Assembly (NCBI GenBank): GCA_019322815.1
Contig: JAHWIB010000007.1
Location: 1-36,026, forward strand
DNA: 36,026 bases
Reading direction: 5' to 3'
From: Candidatus Woesearchaeota archaeon
GTDB lineage: Archaea > Nanobdellota > Nanobdellia > Woesearchaeales > WJKL01
This document shows positions 18,650 to 26,490 of this stretch, piece by piece. Position numbers and translations under genes: made by a program. The notes beneath the pieces were generated by a model that did not search any database, was not told the DNA's origin, and was given only the letters and a program-made list of their open reading frames with translations. The stretch's first letter is position 1. Each line of letters opens with the position of its first letter.

Positions 18650-18683
18650 AAGATGTGTTGTAGTAAACACTACAACATATCTT
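18650..18683 (+). promoter_or_regulatory. 34-bp palindromic operator between divergent units
   Basis: The two 15-base arms of this palindrome match at 14 of 15 positions around a 4-bp centre. Its core at 18657-18676 is GTTGTAGT-AAAC-ACTACAAC, the best copy of the box shared by seven promoters. On the plus strand, five bases after the core comes TTATTATT (18682-18689), about 27 nt from the ATG at 18713. The leading regulator transcript is therefore predicted to be leaderless. This suggests autoregulation by the TrmB-family proteins and possible control of the divergent methyltransferase unit. Confidence 0.8.
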
Positions 18684-18712
18684 ATTATTTAAAAAAGTCT
18701 ATTAATAATAAA

Positions 18713-19438
18713 ATGTTTGAGGATGTTTTAAGAGATCTGGGCTTAAGTATCAATGAATCAAAGGTTTATCTAGCTTTAGTAGAATTAGGACAGTCAACTG
18801 TGGGAAATATTTCTAAAAAATGCAAGGTTCACAGAACCAATGTTTATGACAGCTTAAGAAAACTAGAATCAAAGGAGATTGTAGTTGGATCTGAGATAAA
18901 CGGCACAAAATGCTTTGATGCAAAAGATCCAAATGAATTAATCAGCCTTTTAAAAAGAAAAGAAGAGCAGCTAAAAAAAGTACTGCCTCAGTTTATGCTT
19001 GACTATAATCTTGCTTCCAAGCAGGCAAACAGCACGCATATATTTGAAGGAGTCAAAGCAATACATGATATATTAGAAGGGTTCCTTAATTACAATGAGC
19101 CAATCCTCGTTTATGGGGTGCCGAAAAATGCACCTGAAATATTAGGGGACTGGCTTGCTCCTCATCATAAGAGAAGAATTGCAAAAAAGGTATTGATGAA
19201 GCATATCTATAATGAAGATGCTAAAGAGAGAGTAAAATTTCTTAATAAAATGGAATACACAGAAGCAGGATATCTTCCTAAAGAATATAATTCTCCTGTT
19301 TCAACTGAGATTTGCGGAGAAGAGGTAATCTTTGTTTTCTGGAAAACATCTCCTATTGTAATCCATATCAAAAACAAACAGATAGCTGATTATTATAAAA
19401 GATATTTTGACAGATTATGGGGATTAGCTAAAAAATGA
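18713..19438 (+). CDS. TrmB-family transcriptional regulator 1
   Basis: 241 aa from the ATG at 18713. An ORF start at 18653 is unlikely because that stretch overlaps the operator and promoter. Residues ~1-75 form a TrmB-type winged helix-turn-helix (LGLSINESKVYLALVELG, CKVHRTNVYDSLRKLESK), followed by a short coiled region. The C-terminal domain (~105-241) begins with HIFEGVKAIHDIL and contains YGVPKNAP and HHKRRIAKK, as in the effector domain of TrmB-like proteins. TrmB proteins bind palindromes near BRE/TATA and can activate or repress. Its stop overlaps the ATG of regulator 2 (ATGA). Confidence 0.93.
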   Translation: MFEDVLRDLGLSINESKVYLALVELGQSTVGNISKKCKVHRTNVYDSLRKLESKEIVVGSEINGTKCFDAKDPNELISLLKRKEEQLKKVLPQFMLDYNLASKQANSTHIFEGVKAIHDILEGFLNYNEPILVYGVPKNAPEILGDWLAPHHKRRIAKKVLMKHIYNEDAKERVKFLNKMEYTEAGYLPKEYNSPVSTEICGEEVIFVFWKTSPIVIHIKNKQIADYYKRYFDRLWGLAKK

Positions 19439-20166
19439 CTGAAAAACAGCAGATATTAGAGGATATTGGATTTAGCAAGAATGAATCAATAGTCTATTTG
19501 ACTGTGCTAAGATTAGGCTCCTGCACAGCAACTGAAATAACAAAAGAGAGCAATATCCATAGAAGCAATGTATATGATGCTTTGGAAAGCCTTATCAAAA
19601 AGGGATGCGTCGCTTATGTATTCAAAAAAGATGTCAAGAATTTTGAAGCTACTAATCCAGAAAATCTCTGCAATATACTAATGGAAAAAGAAACAAAGCT
19701 GTCAGTTATACTGCCTCAATTATTAGAAAAGAAAAAGACTCAGCAGGATATGTCTGTAAATATTTATGAAGGCTATACCAGCATGAAAAAATTAATGACT
19801 CACTTTGTTGACAAAGGAGGAGAATACCTTACATTTGGTGTTCCAATACAGCTTCCTGAAAAACTGAAGTCATGGCTTGACTGGCATCATAAGCATAGGG
19901 TCTCAAGAAAAGTTCCTATCAAGCTTATCTTCGATGCAGGCGCTAAAGAAAGAGCAAAAATAGTAAATAAGATAGAGTTAGCGCAGGCAAAATATTTCAC
20001 AGAAAAATCAGATACTCCTGTTACAACTGAAATCAGCGGAGATGAAGTGTTAATCATATTATGGTCTGAAAATCCATTAACTATTAATATAAAATGCAAG
20101 GATATTGCAGATTCTTACAGGAATTATTTCAACTTACTTTGGAATACTGCAAAGAGCCCTGAGTAA
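19435..20166 (+). CDS. TrmB-family transcriptional regulator 2, paralogue of 1
   Basis: 243 aa. It shares the layout of regulator 1 (IGFSKNESIVYLTVLRLG, SNIHRSNVYDALESL, FGVPIQLPEK, WHHKHRVSRKV), so the pair arose by tandem duplication. The N-terminal winged helix-turn-helix is at ~1-75 and the C-terminal effector-type domain at ~105-243. Translational coupling through ATGA suggests co-production, possibly as a heteromer. Its last 38 bp overlap the end of the convergent coiled-coil gene, so both 3' ends are under double coding constraint. Confidence 0.93.
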   Translation: MTEKQQILEDIGFSKNESIVYLTVLRLGSCTATEITKESNIHRSNVYDALESLIKKGCVAYVFKKDVKNFEATNPENLCNILMEKETKLSVILPQLLEKKKTQQDMSVNIYEGYTSMKKLMTHFVDKGGEYLTFGVPIQLPEKLKSWLDWHHKHRVSRKVPIKLIFDAGAKERAKIVNKIELAQAKYFTEKSDTPVTTEISGDEVLIILWSENPLTINIKCKDIADSYRNYFNLLWNTAKSPE

Positions 20167-21682
20167 TTAATTCTTTTCTTGACTGCTTTATGTAATCCTC
20201 AAAGTTATCTAATAATTCAGTTATAATTCCTTCATTTTCAGGAGTCCTTAATCTTAGGAATGCTCCTCTTCTCAATGGCTCTCTGACGCAGCAGTAGAAT
20301 CCTTCTATATATTCTAAATCTTCTTGATTTCTTGCAAAATCTTTTGATTCAGTCATATCTCTTATTCCTTTATTAAGCTCAACAAGATCTTCTACACAAG
20401 CTTTTCTGTCTGCATCAAGAATATCCCTTAATCCGCTGTACTTTTCATTCTCTCCTAACTTGTTAAGATTAAAATTAATTCCAAAATAACCGCTTCCATC
20501 AACACTTCTCATTTCAACAGCGTATTTATCGACTGCCTGAACATAAAGTTTATGCCTTTCTTCATTATTCCTGCATGTTTTTAATAATCCAGAGAAATAT
20601 TTTCTTATTTCTTTTTTTGGATCAGCCTTTTTAGCTTTTGTTCCTTTTCCAGTCATCTTTTCCAGAAAAAGTCTGTGTTTGTTATTATCAAGCCACTCAG
20701 CTTTTTCCAAAACTTTCTCTGCAGCTATTCTGTAATCTTTAACATTTGCTTCAAGATAATCAACCTCAGCGCTGGACTCATATTTGTCAGGATTTGCTCC
20801 CTCTCTGATCTCTTTCAATCTTGCAAAACACTTTTTTCCTTTTTCCATATCTTCTAATTCTCTGTAATCTGCTTCTAATCTTTCAATATTATCTTTAATA
20901 CTCTTTTTCTTTTCTGCAATCTTGCTATAATCCTTTAAAACTCTGCTAACATCTTTCTCTAATCTGTTAATTCTTAAAACTCCTTCTCTATATCCAGCAT
21001 TTTTGCATGCTTCTACTGCTTCACTATCAGAAAACCATCCGCTTTTTATCTCATCCTGTATTTTCTGCATATCTTTTTTAGTCTCAGCTAAGAAATATCT
21101 GTCATAAAGAATATCAACATTCCTTTTTGCCTTTTCTCTTTCTTCTTTCTTCTCTTCATAATGTTTAAATGTTGCCCTTACATCAAATCTGAATTCTATT
21201 TCTCTTTTATCCCCAACCTCTGCCAATCTTTGATACCTATCATCTGTTTTATCCATTATTTCTCTTAATTGTTCACTTTTTTTCAGATTCTCTTCTCTTT
21301 CTAATCTTATCTTTTTTTCTTTGAATTCATCAAAATATCTTACAGCTAAAGAAGATAAAACATCATCAAATCTTTCACTGACAGCCTTGACCTGCTCCAC
21401 TTTTCTAAGCGCTGATTTCCTTCCATAATTAAAAGAAACAAATTCATTTGCAACAGCTTCTGCGCTTTCTAATCTTTCTGAAATTCCAACTACATCATCT
21501 ATTGAAATACTTTGATTATCATCTGGTTCAAGCGAATCAAAGTCAGCTTTTAATTCCAGATCATATAATCTCCTAAGACAATCATTTAACTTTTTTGATG
21601 ATTCTGCCATTGCAGGAGGCAGTTTATCTCTGTCTTCTGCTTCTGCCCATAAATCCACTTTTCCTGTTTTACACTTCAGCAT
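20129..21682 (-). CDS. Coiled-coil protein at the end of the ATPase operon
   Basis: 517 aa from the ATG at 21682, chosen over GTG 21691 because AGGTGATC lies just upstream (21686-21693). It is almost entirely helical, with long Lys/Glu heptad runs (~150-330), and has no recognised catalytic motif. It is the last gene of the MoxR/vWA/AAA operon, starting within the end of the P-loop ATPase gene. An adaptor or substrate of the ATPase machine is inferred from position. Its C-terminus overlaps TrmB regulator 2 by 38 bp on the opposite strand. Confidence 0.85.
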   Translation of the reverse strand: MLKCKTGKVDLWAEAEDRDKLPPAMAESSKKLNDCLRRLYDLELKADFDSLEPDDNQSISIDDVVGISERLESAEAVANEFVSFNYGRKSALRKVEQVKAVSERFDDVLSSLAVRYFDEFKEKKIRLEREENLKKSEQLREIMDKTDDRYQRLAEVGDKREIEFRFDVRATFKHYEEKKEEREKAKRNVDILYDRYFLAETKKDMQKIQDEIKSGWFSDSEAVEACKNAGYREGVLRINRLEKDVSRVLKDYSKIAEKKKSIKDNIERLEADYRELEDMEKGKKCFARLKEIREGANPDKYESSAEVDYLEANVKDYRIAAEKVLEKAEWLDNNKHRLFLEKMTGKGTKAKKADPKKEIRKYFSGLLKTCRNNEERHKLYVQAVDKYAVEMRSVDGSGYFGINFNLNKLGENEKYSGLRDILDADRKACVEDLVELNKGIRDMTESKDFARNQEDLEYIEGFYCCVREPLRRGAFLRLRTPENEGIITELLDNFEDYIKQSRKELITQGSLQYSKVS

Positions 21683-23246
21683 TTTGATCACCTTCTGTTG
21701 TTATATCAAAATCTCCAGCTTCGTCCTCAACTGGTTCAGCCATATCTACTATAGCAACAGCTTTTCCTGTTTTATAATCTCTAGTTGCAATAACATCATT
21801 TTGCACTTGTGAACTATACCAGTTATCAACTTCTTGAGGATATTCATCTCTTAATGCTTCAAGCTCAGGGCTTTCTGTCATAACTTTATACCCCTCTTCA
21901 AAAAATTTTCTCCAATTAGGCTCTTTTGCATCAAATTCTCTTGGATGTGTCTCTTCTTCGTCTGTTGCCAGATCTTTTAAAGTATTTACAAATTCTTTGA
22001 AATACATCTGGAAAACATTATAATGGTCCTCTAGATTTACTACAAGATACACTTCTCCGTCAATCTCAAATCTTGTTCTTTCGTTAAAATGGAATTTTGT
22101 GCATCCATCCAATAGAGAATAATAATGGTCGACATATCCTACAGATTTTTGAGTCTTAGGAATAAGTTCTGCGAAATAGTCAGCAAATGGATCAATTATA
22201 TTAACATCTTTCATATCCATACATTCCCCTACATGTTCTCTTAATCTATTCTGCAGCCTGGTTGCAGCTTTTTTGCTATGTCCTAAAGTATATCTGTTCT
22301 TTGCTTTCTGGCTGTGTATCTCTTCAAGATGTTCTGAAGAAGAATCTGTCCTGAATCTTATCAACCTTCTTGAAGATTCCTCATCTTTCTTAAAATGATT
22401 TTCAATAGCTAAAGTATAGATTATACTTATTCCTTTTTTGATGGAAAATTCTTTTGTTCCGCCTTTCTTGCTTCTAGTAGTAACTAATCTGTTTGCATCT
22501 TTTCCTTCTGTCAAATCTTTAATAACTTCAATTATAGGTGCATTTCTCTTCTGCATTGCCTTTTGAAGCTCAGGAATATAAAGAAATTTACTTCCATTAA
22601 TTTTATTTTCATCATTAAATATAGCAAGATCAGATGATTGTCCTACAGAATAAACATCAGGCAGCAATTCAATAAGCTTATCAGTCACATACGTCTTTCC
22701 ACTTCCACTAAATCCTTCAACACCGAAAGAAGACCCATTAATTGCAGCAAGAGTTATCGCGCATACTAAACTTTCTTCTCCAACAACCCCTTGATTCTTG
22801 TAATTTCTTACTATATCATGCAGCCCCATTGAATTTTTTGTTGATAACTTTGCTTGAGTCTGCTGAATCCTTTCATTCATAGCAGCCAATCTTTTATCTT
22901 CTTCATGGCTGAACATCCTGTCAAAATCAGGAGCCTGTACTGTCTCTTCTAGGCTAGGCTGATGTTGTGCTGGAACAGCAGGAACTGTTGGAGCAGGGAC
23001 ATCTCTTACTTGAGGCTCTTCTTTAACAGGTTCTTGCTCAACTTGAGGAACATAAGCCTCTTGAGGAGCTTGCGGCGCTTGCTGCACAGGTCTTGCAGAC
23101 TGCAGTTGAGCTGCTCTTCTAGCTAAAGCTGCTGCTCTTGCTTTCTTTTCTTCATCTTCATCAAAATTATAGCCAAAATGCTTTCTAGCCACTCTCTTTC
23201 CAAATTCTGTCTGAAAAAATTTTTTATTAAGTATGTTTAATCCCAT
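21669..23246 (-). CDS. P-loop NTPase with Pro/Gln-rich N-terminal linker
   Basis: 525 aa. A short basic N-terminus is followed by a low-complexity Pro/Ala/Gln/Val linker (~50-105). A helical part follows, then a Walker A motif GFSGSGKT (178-185). FLYIPELQ about 50 residues later fits a degenerate Walker B, and ESSRRLIRFR could supply sensor/arginine-finger residues. The overall order is AAA+-like, but I cannot name a family. The C-terminus is acidic. AGGAGGA, lying in the last codons of the vWA gene, is its ribosome-binding site. It is the third ATPase of this operon and may work with, or be loaded by, the other two. Confidence 0.85.
   Translation of the reverse strand: MGLNILNKKFFQTEFGKRVARKHFGYNFDEDEEKKARAAALARRAAQLQSARPVQQAPQAPQEAYVPQVEQEPVKEEPQVRDVPAPTVPAVPAQHQPSLEETVQAPDFDRMFSHEEDKRLAAMNERIQQTQAKLSTKNSMGLHDIVRNYKNQGVVGEESLVCAITLAAINGSSFGVEGFSGSGKTYVTDKLIELLPDVYSVGQSSDLAIFNDENKINGSKFLYIPELQKAMQKRNAPIIEVIKDLTEGKDANRLVTTRSKKGGTKEFSIKKGISIIYTLAIENHFKKDEESSRRLIRFRTDSSSEHLEEIHSQKAKNRYTLGHSKKAATRLQNRLREHVGECMDMKDVNIIDPFADYFAELIPKTQKSVGYVDHYYSLLDGCTKFHFNERTRFEIDGEVYLVVNLEDHYNVFQMYFKEFVNTLKDLATDEEETHPREFDAKEPNWRKFFEEGYKVMTESPELEALRDEYPQEVDNWYSSQVQNDVIATRDYKTGKAVAIVDMAEPVEDEAGDFDITTEGDQNAEV
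21686..21693 (-). promoter_or_regulatory. Strong Shine-Dalgarno deciding the start at 21682
   Basis: AGGTGATC on the minus strand, a full match to the archaeal 16S anti-SD sequence, ends three bases before the ATG at 21682. It lies within the last codons of the upstream ATPase gene. Confidence 0.75.
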
Positions 23247-23248
23247 TT

Positions 23249-24928
23249 TTATCCTCCTCTACCATACACTCCTTTTGCTTTGTTTAATGTTAAATTAGCA
23301 ATATCATCAAAATCCTTAGTAAACTGCACGTCAAATCCTATATCAGAAAGCTTCTTTGAATTTTCAGAAGGATAGCTGTCCATGAATATAGTTCCTCCTG
23401 CTTCCCCTCTTCTCAATGCATATTCAAGATTTCCTATTTCATCTGTAAGATTTCCAATCATAGTGTCACTTATTATCAATACATGTGTAGGATAATTATT
23501 GCCGGCTACAGAATCTTTTATAGTCTCTCCTGGAATATCTGTAGCGCCTCCTCTGTAATTTATTATTGCATCAAACACATCATTGCTATTATTAGTATAA
23601 TCAAGATATTCAAATCCATGGTCAAAATTGATTACCGCTACTTTCTTTCCATTTTCAAGAGCAGTATTTGCAGCAATCATAGCAGATAATACAGGAAATG
23701 AAAAATATGCTTCAGGATTTATATTTAACTGCCCGTCGTAAGCATTTGGATCAGGCATGCTTGCGCTTGAGTCAAGCACAATAAGAAGATCAGGAGCTTC
23801 ATCCCCCTCTTTTTCATCTCCATACAGGCTTGATATAAACTGATATGTTGTAACTCCTGCTATCATAACTCCATGCATTGACAACGAATATTCTACATTT
23901 AATTTTTCAAGAGGATCAGAAGGCCTCCATTTCTTAGGCCTCTTTGGTTTGCTTCCATTTAGATTTCCAAAATATTTAGGCATGTCCATCAAAAAATCAG
24001 ACATAAGGTCCTTGTAGAACCAAATATTTGCCTGTCTTTTTGTTCCTAATCCCAATTCCTCAACAACTTCCTTAAAAGTTTCATGCCCTACTTCTTTTGC
24101 AATTCCTTTAAATTCTCCAGTCTCAGTTTCAACATATTTCTTTATATTTTCAGGATCTGCTGTATCAGGATCAAAAGGAACAAAATCTTTAACATCGTGA
24201 TTGTCTATAGGAAGATCATCATATCCATTGCCTCCTCCATCATTGCCTTGCCCTGATCCATCTCCACTTCCGTTGCTATCTTCATTTTTGTCCTGATCCT
24301 TTTTATCTTCATCCATATATTTTTTTGCAGTTCTTGAAAATTCTCTTACAGCTCCTCCCCATCCTGAATTTTTTACTTTTGAAAGTATATCTCCAATCCT
24401 TGCTCCATCTTTCCTAACTTCTTCTTCAGCAGGATTAGGAAGTATTGAATCTACCTCTCCAATCATATGCTCAAAAGTTGAGATGTAGAACTGCCAAAGC
24501 TTTGAGTTTTTTCCTTTTGAGAATTTTTGATATACTCTTTTTATTCCATTATCTCCTTTTTTGTAGATATGATTATTTACAAGAAGATCTGCGAAAAGAT
24601 TTTCCATCAGCTTTGCATCTTTTATATTATCCACTTCTTTTCTTGCATTTGCAATAAGCCTGAAAAAATTCCTAAGATCATAAGGGCATTTTTTATGATG
24701 GCCAACCTCATGGCTTAATACAGAAGGAAAATCTTCTAATCCTAATTTTTTCTCAAGATTTGCTTCATCGACATAAACCTGCTTTTCTGCAAAATCAAAG
24801 CATGCAATGTCATCTCCCAATCCTTCTTCCTCCTCTTTTGCAAATATCCTGGGATTTCTCAGGTTAACATGAGTCCATACTCTCTTTGTATCTCTCCAAG
24901 TTTCCTCAACATATTGGCTGTCAATCAT
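23249..24928 (-). CDS. Zincin-like plus von Willebrand factor A domain protein
   Basis: 559 aa. The N-terminal domain has HEVGH (H73, E74, H77), the zinc-binding HExxH of metallopeptidases, followed by MENLFADLLVNN (108-118), which may supply the third ligand. A Gly/Asp/Asn linker (~205-245) leads to a C-terminal vWA domain with a complete MIDAS: D386-S388-S390 in LDSSAS, T463 in GGATD and D488 in ISDT. This layout is known from DUF2201-type proteins encoded beside MoxR ATPases. The MIDAS lets the partner bind through a metal ion and the ATPase remodels it. Start and stop are tightly coupled to neighbours (ATGA with MoxR upstream). Actual peptidase activity is untested. Confidence 0.92.
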   Translation of the reverse strand: MIDSQYVEETWRDTKRVWTHVNLRNPRIFAKEEEEGLGDDIACFDFAEKQVYVDEANLEKKLGLEDFPSVLSHEVGHHKKCPYDLRNFFRLIANARKEVDNIKDAKLMENLFADLLVNNHIYKKGDNGIKRVYQKFSKGKNSKLWQFYISTFEHMIGEVDSILPNPAEEEVRKDGARIGDILSKVKNSGWGGAVREFSRTAKKYMDEDKKDQDKNEDSNGSGDGSGQGNDGGGNGYDDLPIDNHDVKDFVPFDPDTADPENIKKYVETETGEFKGIAKEVGHETFKEVVEELGLGTKRQANIWFYKDLMSDFLMDMPKYFGNLNGSKPKRPKKWRPSDPLEKLNVEYSLSMHGVMIAGVTTYQFISSLYGDEKEGDEAPDLLIVLDSSASMPDPNAYDGQLNINPEAYFSFPVLSAMIAANTALENGKKVAVINFDHGFEYLDYTNNSNDVFDAIINYRGGATDIPGETIKDSVAGNNYPTHVLIISDTMIGNLTDEIGNLEYALRRGEAGGTIFMDSYPSENSKKLSDIGFDVQFTKDFDDIANLTLNKAKGVYGRGG

Positions 24929-26487
24929 TTTGCATCGTTATACATTTTTTTAAGAATAATCTGGAAATGATATTTTGCAGGCGTATCTATCTCAGCTGCT
25001 TTATCAAATAGACTTTCAATCTCATCTTTGCTTAATTCCTGCCTGTTCTTTTTTGAATATGCAAGAGAAGTTATTCTTTCATATTCAGGAATAGCATCTA
25101 CAATCTCTTCATAGCTTCTTTCAGACATCTCATACAGCTTCTTGAAAAGGCTTATCTTGTCAACTTTGAATCTTGGATCAAGATCAGCAGCAGCTCTTGT
25201 AGATTCAGTCCTAAACCAAGTTACAAAAGGTATCACTGCTCTAATATCCTCTTCTCCAACCTCTTTTTTTCCTCTCCAATAAGCTAAAGCTCTTGAATAA
25301 GTGTAAAGGCTCTCAAAAGCTCTTGCAGAAAAGTCTCCGTCTACTTTTGAGCATATTGAATTATCCTGGCTGTAATGATGGCAGTCTTTGCATATTGATG
25401 GAGGCCTTTCTTTTTCTAGGTTTCCTTTTGTCTTTCTTTCAAGTTCGTATCCAGCCATGTCGCATCCGCTAAGTTCTGCAAAGAAATGAGCTACTCTGCT
25501 CATTATCTCAAAAGGGAAATCAACAGAAAACATGTCCTTCTTAACCTGAAGCCTGTCTTGTTCTGTAAATATCTCATCTAAAGTTATTATTTTTTCTTTT
25601 ACTTCTCTTCCTCTTGCTCTTTGATCATTGAATGCTCCAAAATTATAAGGGTTTAGTCTGTCTGCAAGCACAGCAACATTGAATCTGTCGCTTAATGCTT
25701 TTATCATCTTTCTGTTTCCCTCTCCTTCCGGGTTTGAGGTTGCATACATAGGGCCTGGAACCCCTCTTATCAGCTGATCTTGATAAGTTACAGCTCCAGT
25801 TTCTATGTATTCAAGAACCATTGCTGCAAGATCAGGCGGCAGCCTGTTTAATTCATCCCAATTCTTCACAGGACATTTTAACATCTCCCTTATTATCAGC
25901 TCCTTGCTTCCATTGACCATAGCAACAGGATCATACATTGCAAACATCTTTTCTTCAGTCTGCTGAGGATGTCCGAAAACAGTTGCATATTTCAGGTATT
26001 CAACAACAAGATTTCTTATTGCACTTGATACATTTCTTGTAGTGCTTGTCTTTCCAGACCCAGGAGGTCCGTAAAGCAGCATCTTTCCGTCAATTACATT
26101 GGTTAATATAGAAAAAAGCAAAACAGAATTGTAAGCTTCTCCTCCTAATCTTGTTGTTTGTGTTCCTGCTTCATCAATATTTTTTTCTTTTCCTTCTTTA
26201 AATTCCACATCTAATGTAGCTCCTAAATATAATCCTTTTTCTTCCATTGCCTTATATACAGATCTTATTTTCCTGAATGCATCCTCACTGCTTGTTACAG
26301 CGTCAGCGGCAGCTCCTCTTACAACTCTAAGTTTCGGTCTGGCTGGAACAACAGGAATTGCTTCTTGAGGTGTTTGAACAGAACTTACAGCTTGTCCAGA
26401 ACTATTAACAATTTTATAGCCTTTTCTTTCATAATCTTCCCTTAATCTCTTTAATCGTTCCTGAAAAGATTTTTTTGGTTTAGGCAT
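24925..26487 (-). CDS. MoxR-type AAA+ ATPase
   Basis: 520 aa. Walker A GPPGSGKT (140-147), Walker B-like WDELNR (210-215, matching the MoxR DEINR), sensor 1 ATSNPEGEG (249-257) and arginine finger in LSDRFN (R268). The lid region carries an unusual CxxCHH-x7-C element (C366, C369, H370, H371, C379) that could bind a metal. The N-terminal ~100 residues are basic, then Pro/Val/Ala-rich. MoxR ATPases work as chaperones or remodellers with vWA partners, and here the vWA gene follows directly with an ATGA overlap. It should be cytosolic. Confidence 0.94.
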   Translation of the reverse strand: MPKPKKSFQERLKRLREDYERKGYKIVNSSGQAVSSVQTPQEAIPVVPARPKLRVVRGAAADAVTSSEDAFRKIRSVYKAMEEKGLYLGATLDVEFKEGKEKNIDEAGTQTTRLGGEAYNSVLLFSILTNVIDGKMLLYGPPGSGKTSTTRNVSSAIRNLVVEYLKYATVFGHPQQTEEKMFAMYDPVAMVNGSKELIIREMLKCPVKNWDELNRLPPDLAAMVLEYIETGAVTYQDQLIRGVPGPMYATSNPEGEGNRKMIKALSDRFNVAVLADRLNPYNFGAFNDQRARGREVKEKIITLDEIFTEQDRLQVKKDMFSVDFPFEIMSRVAHFFAELSGCDMAGYELERKTKGNLEKERPPSICKDCHHYSQDNSICSKVDGDFSARAFESLYTYSRALAYWRGKKEVGEEDIRAVIPFVTWFRTESTRAAADLDPRFKVDKISLFKKLYEMSERSYEEIVDAIPEYERITSLAYSKKNRQELSKDEIESLFDKAAEIDTPAKYHFQIILKKMYNDAK

Positions 26488-26490
26488 TTT

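Noticed and set aside
18653..18712. Extended N-terminus of TrmB regulator 1
   Set aside because: The extra 20 codons are the palindromic operator and TATA region; the helix-turn-helix alignment begins at the ATG at 18713.
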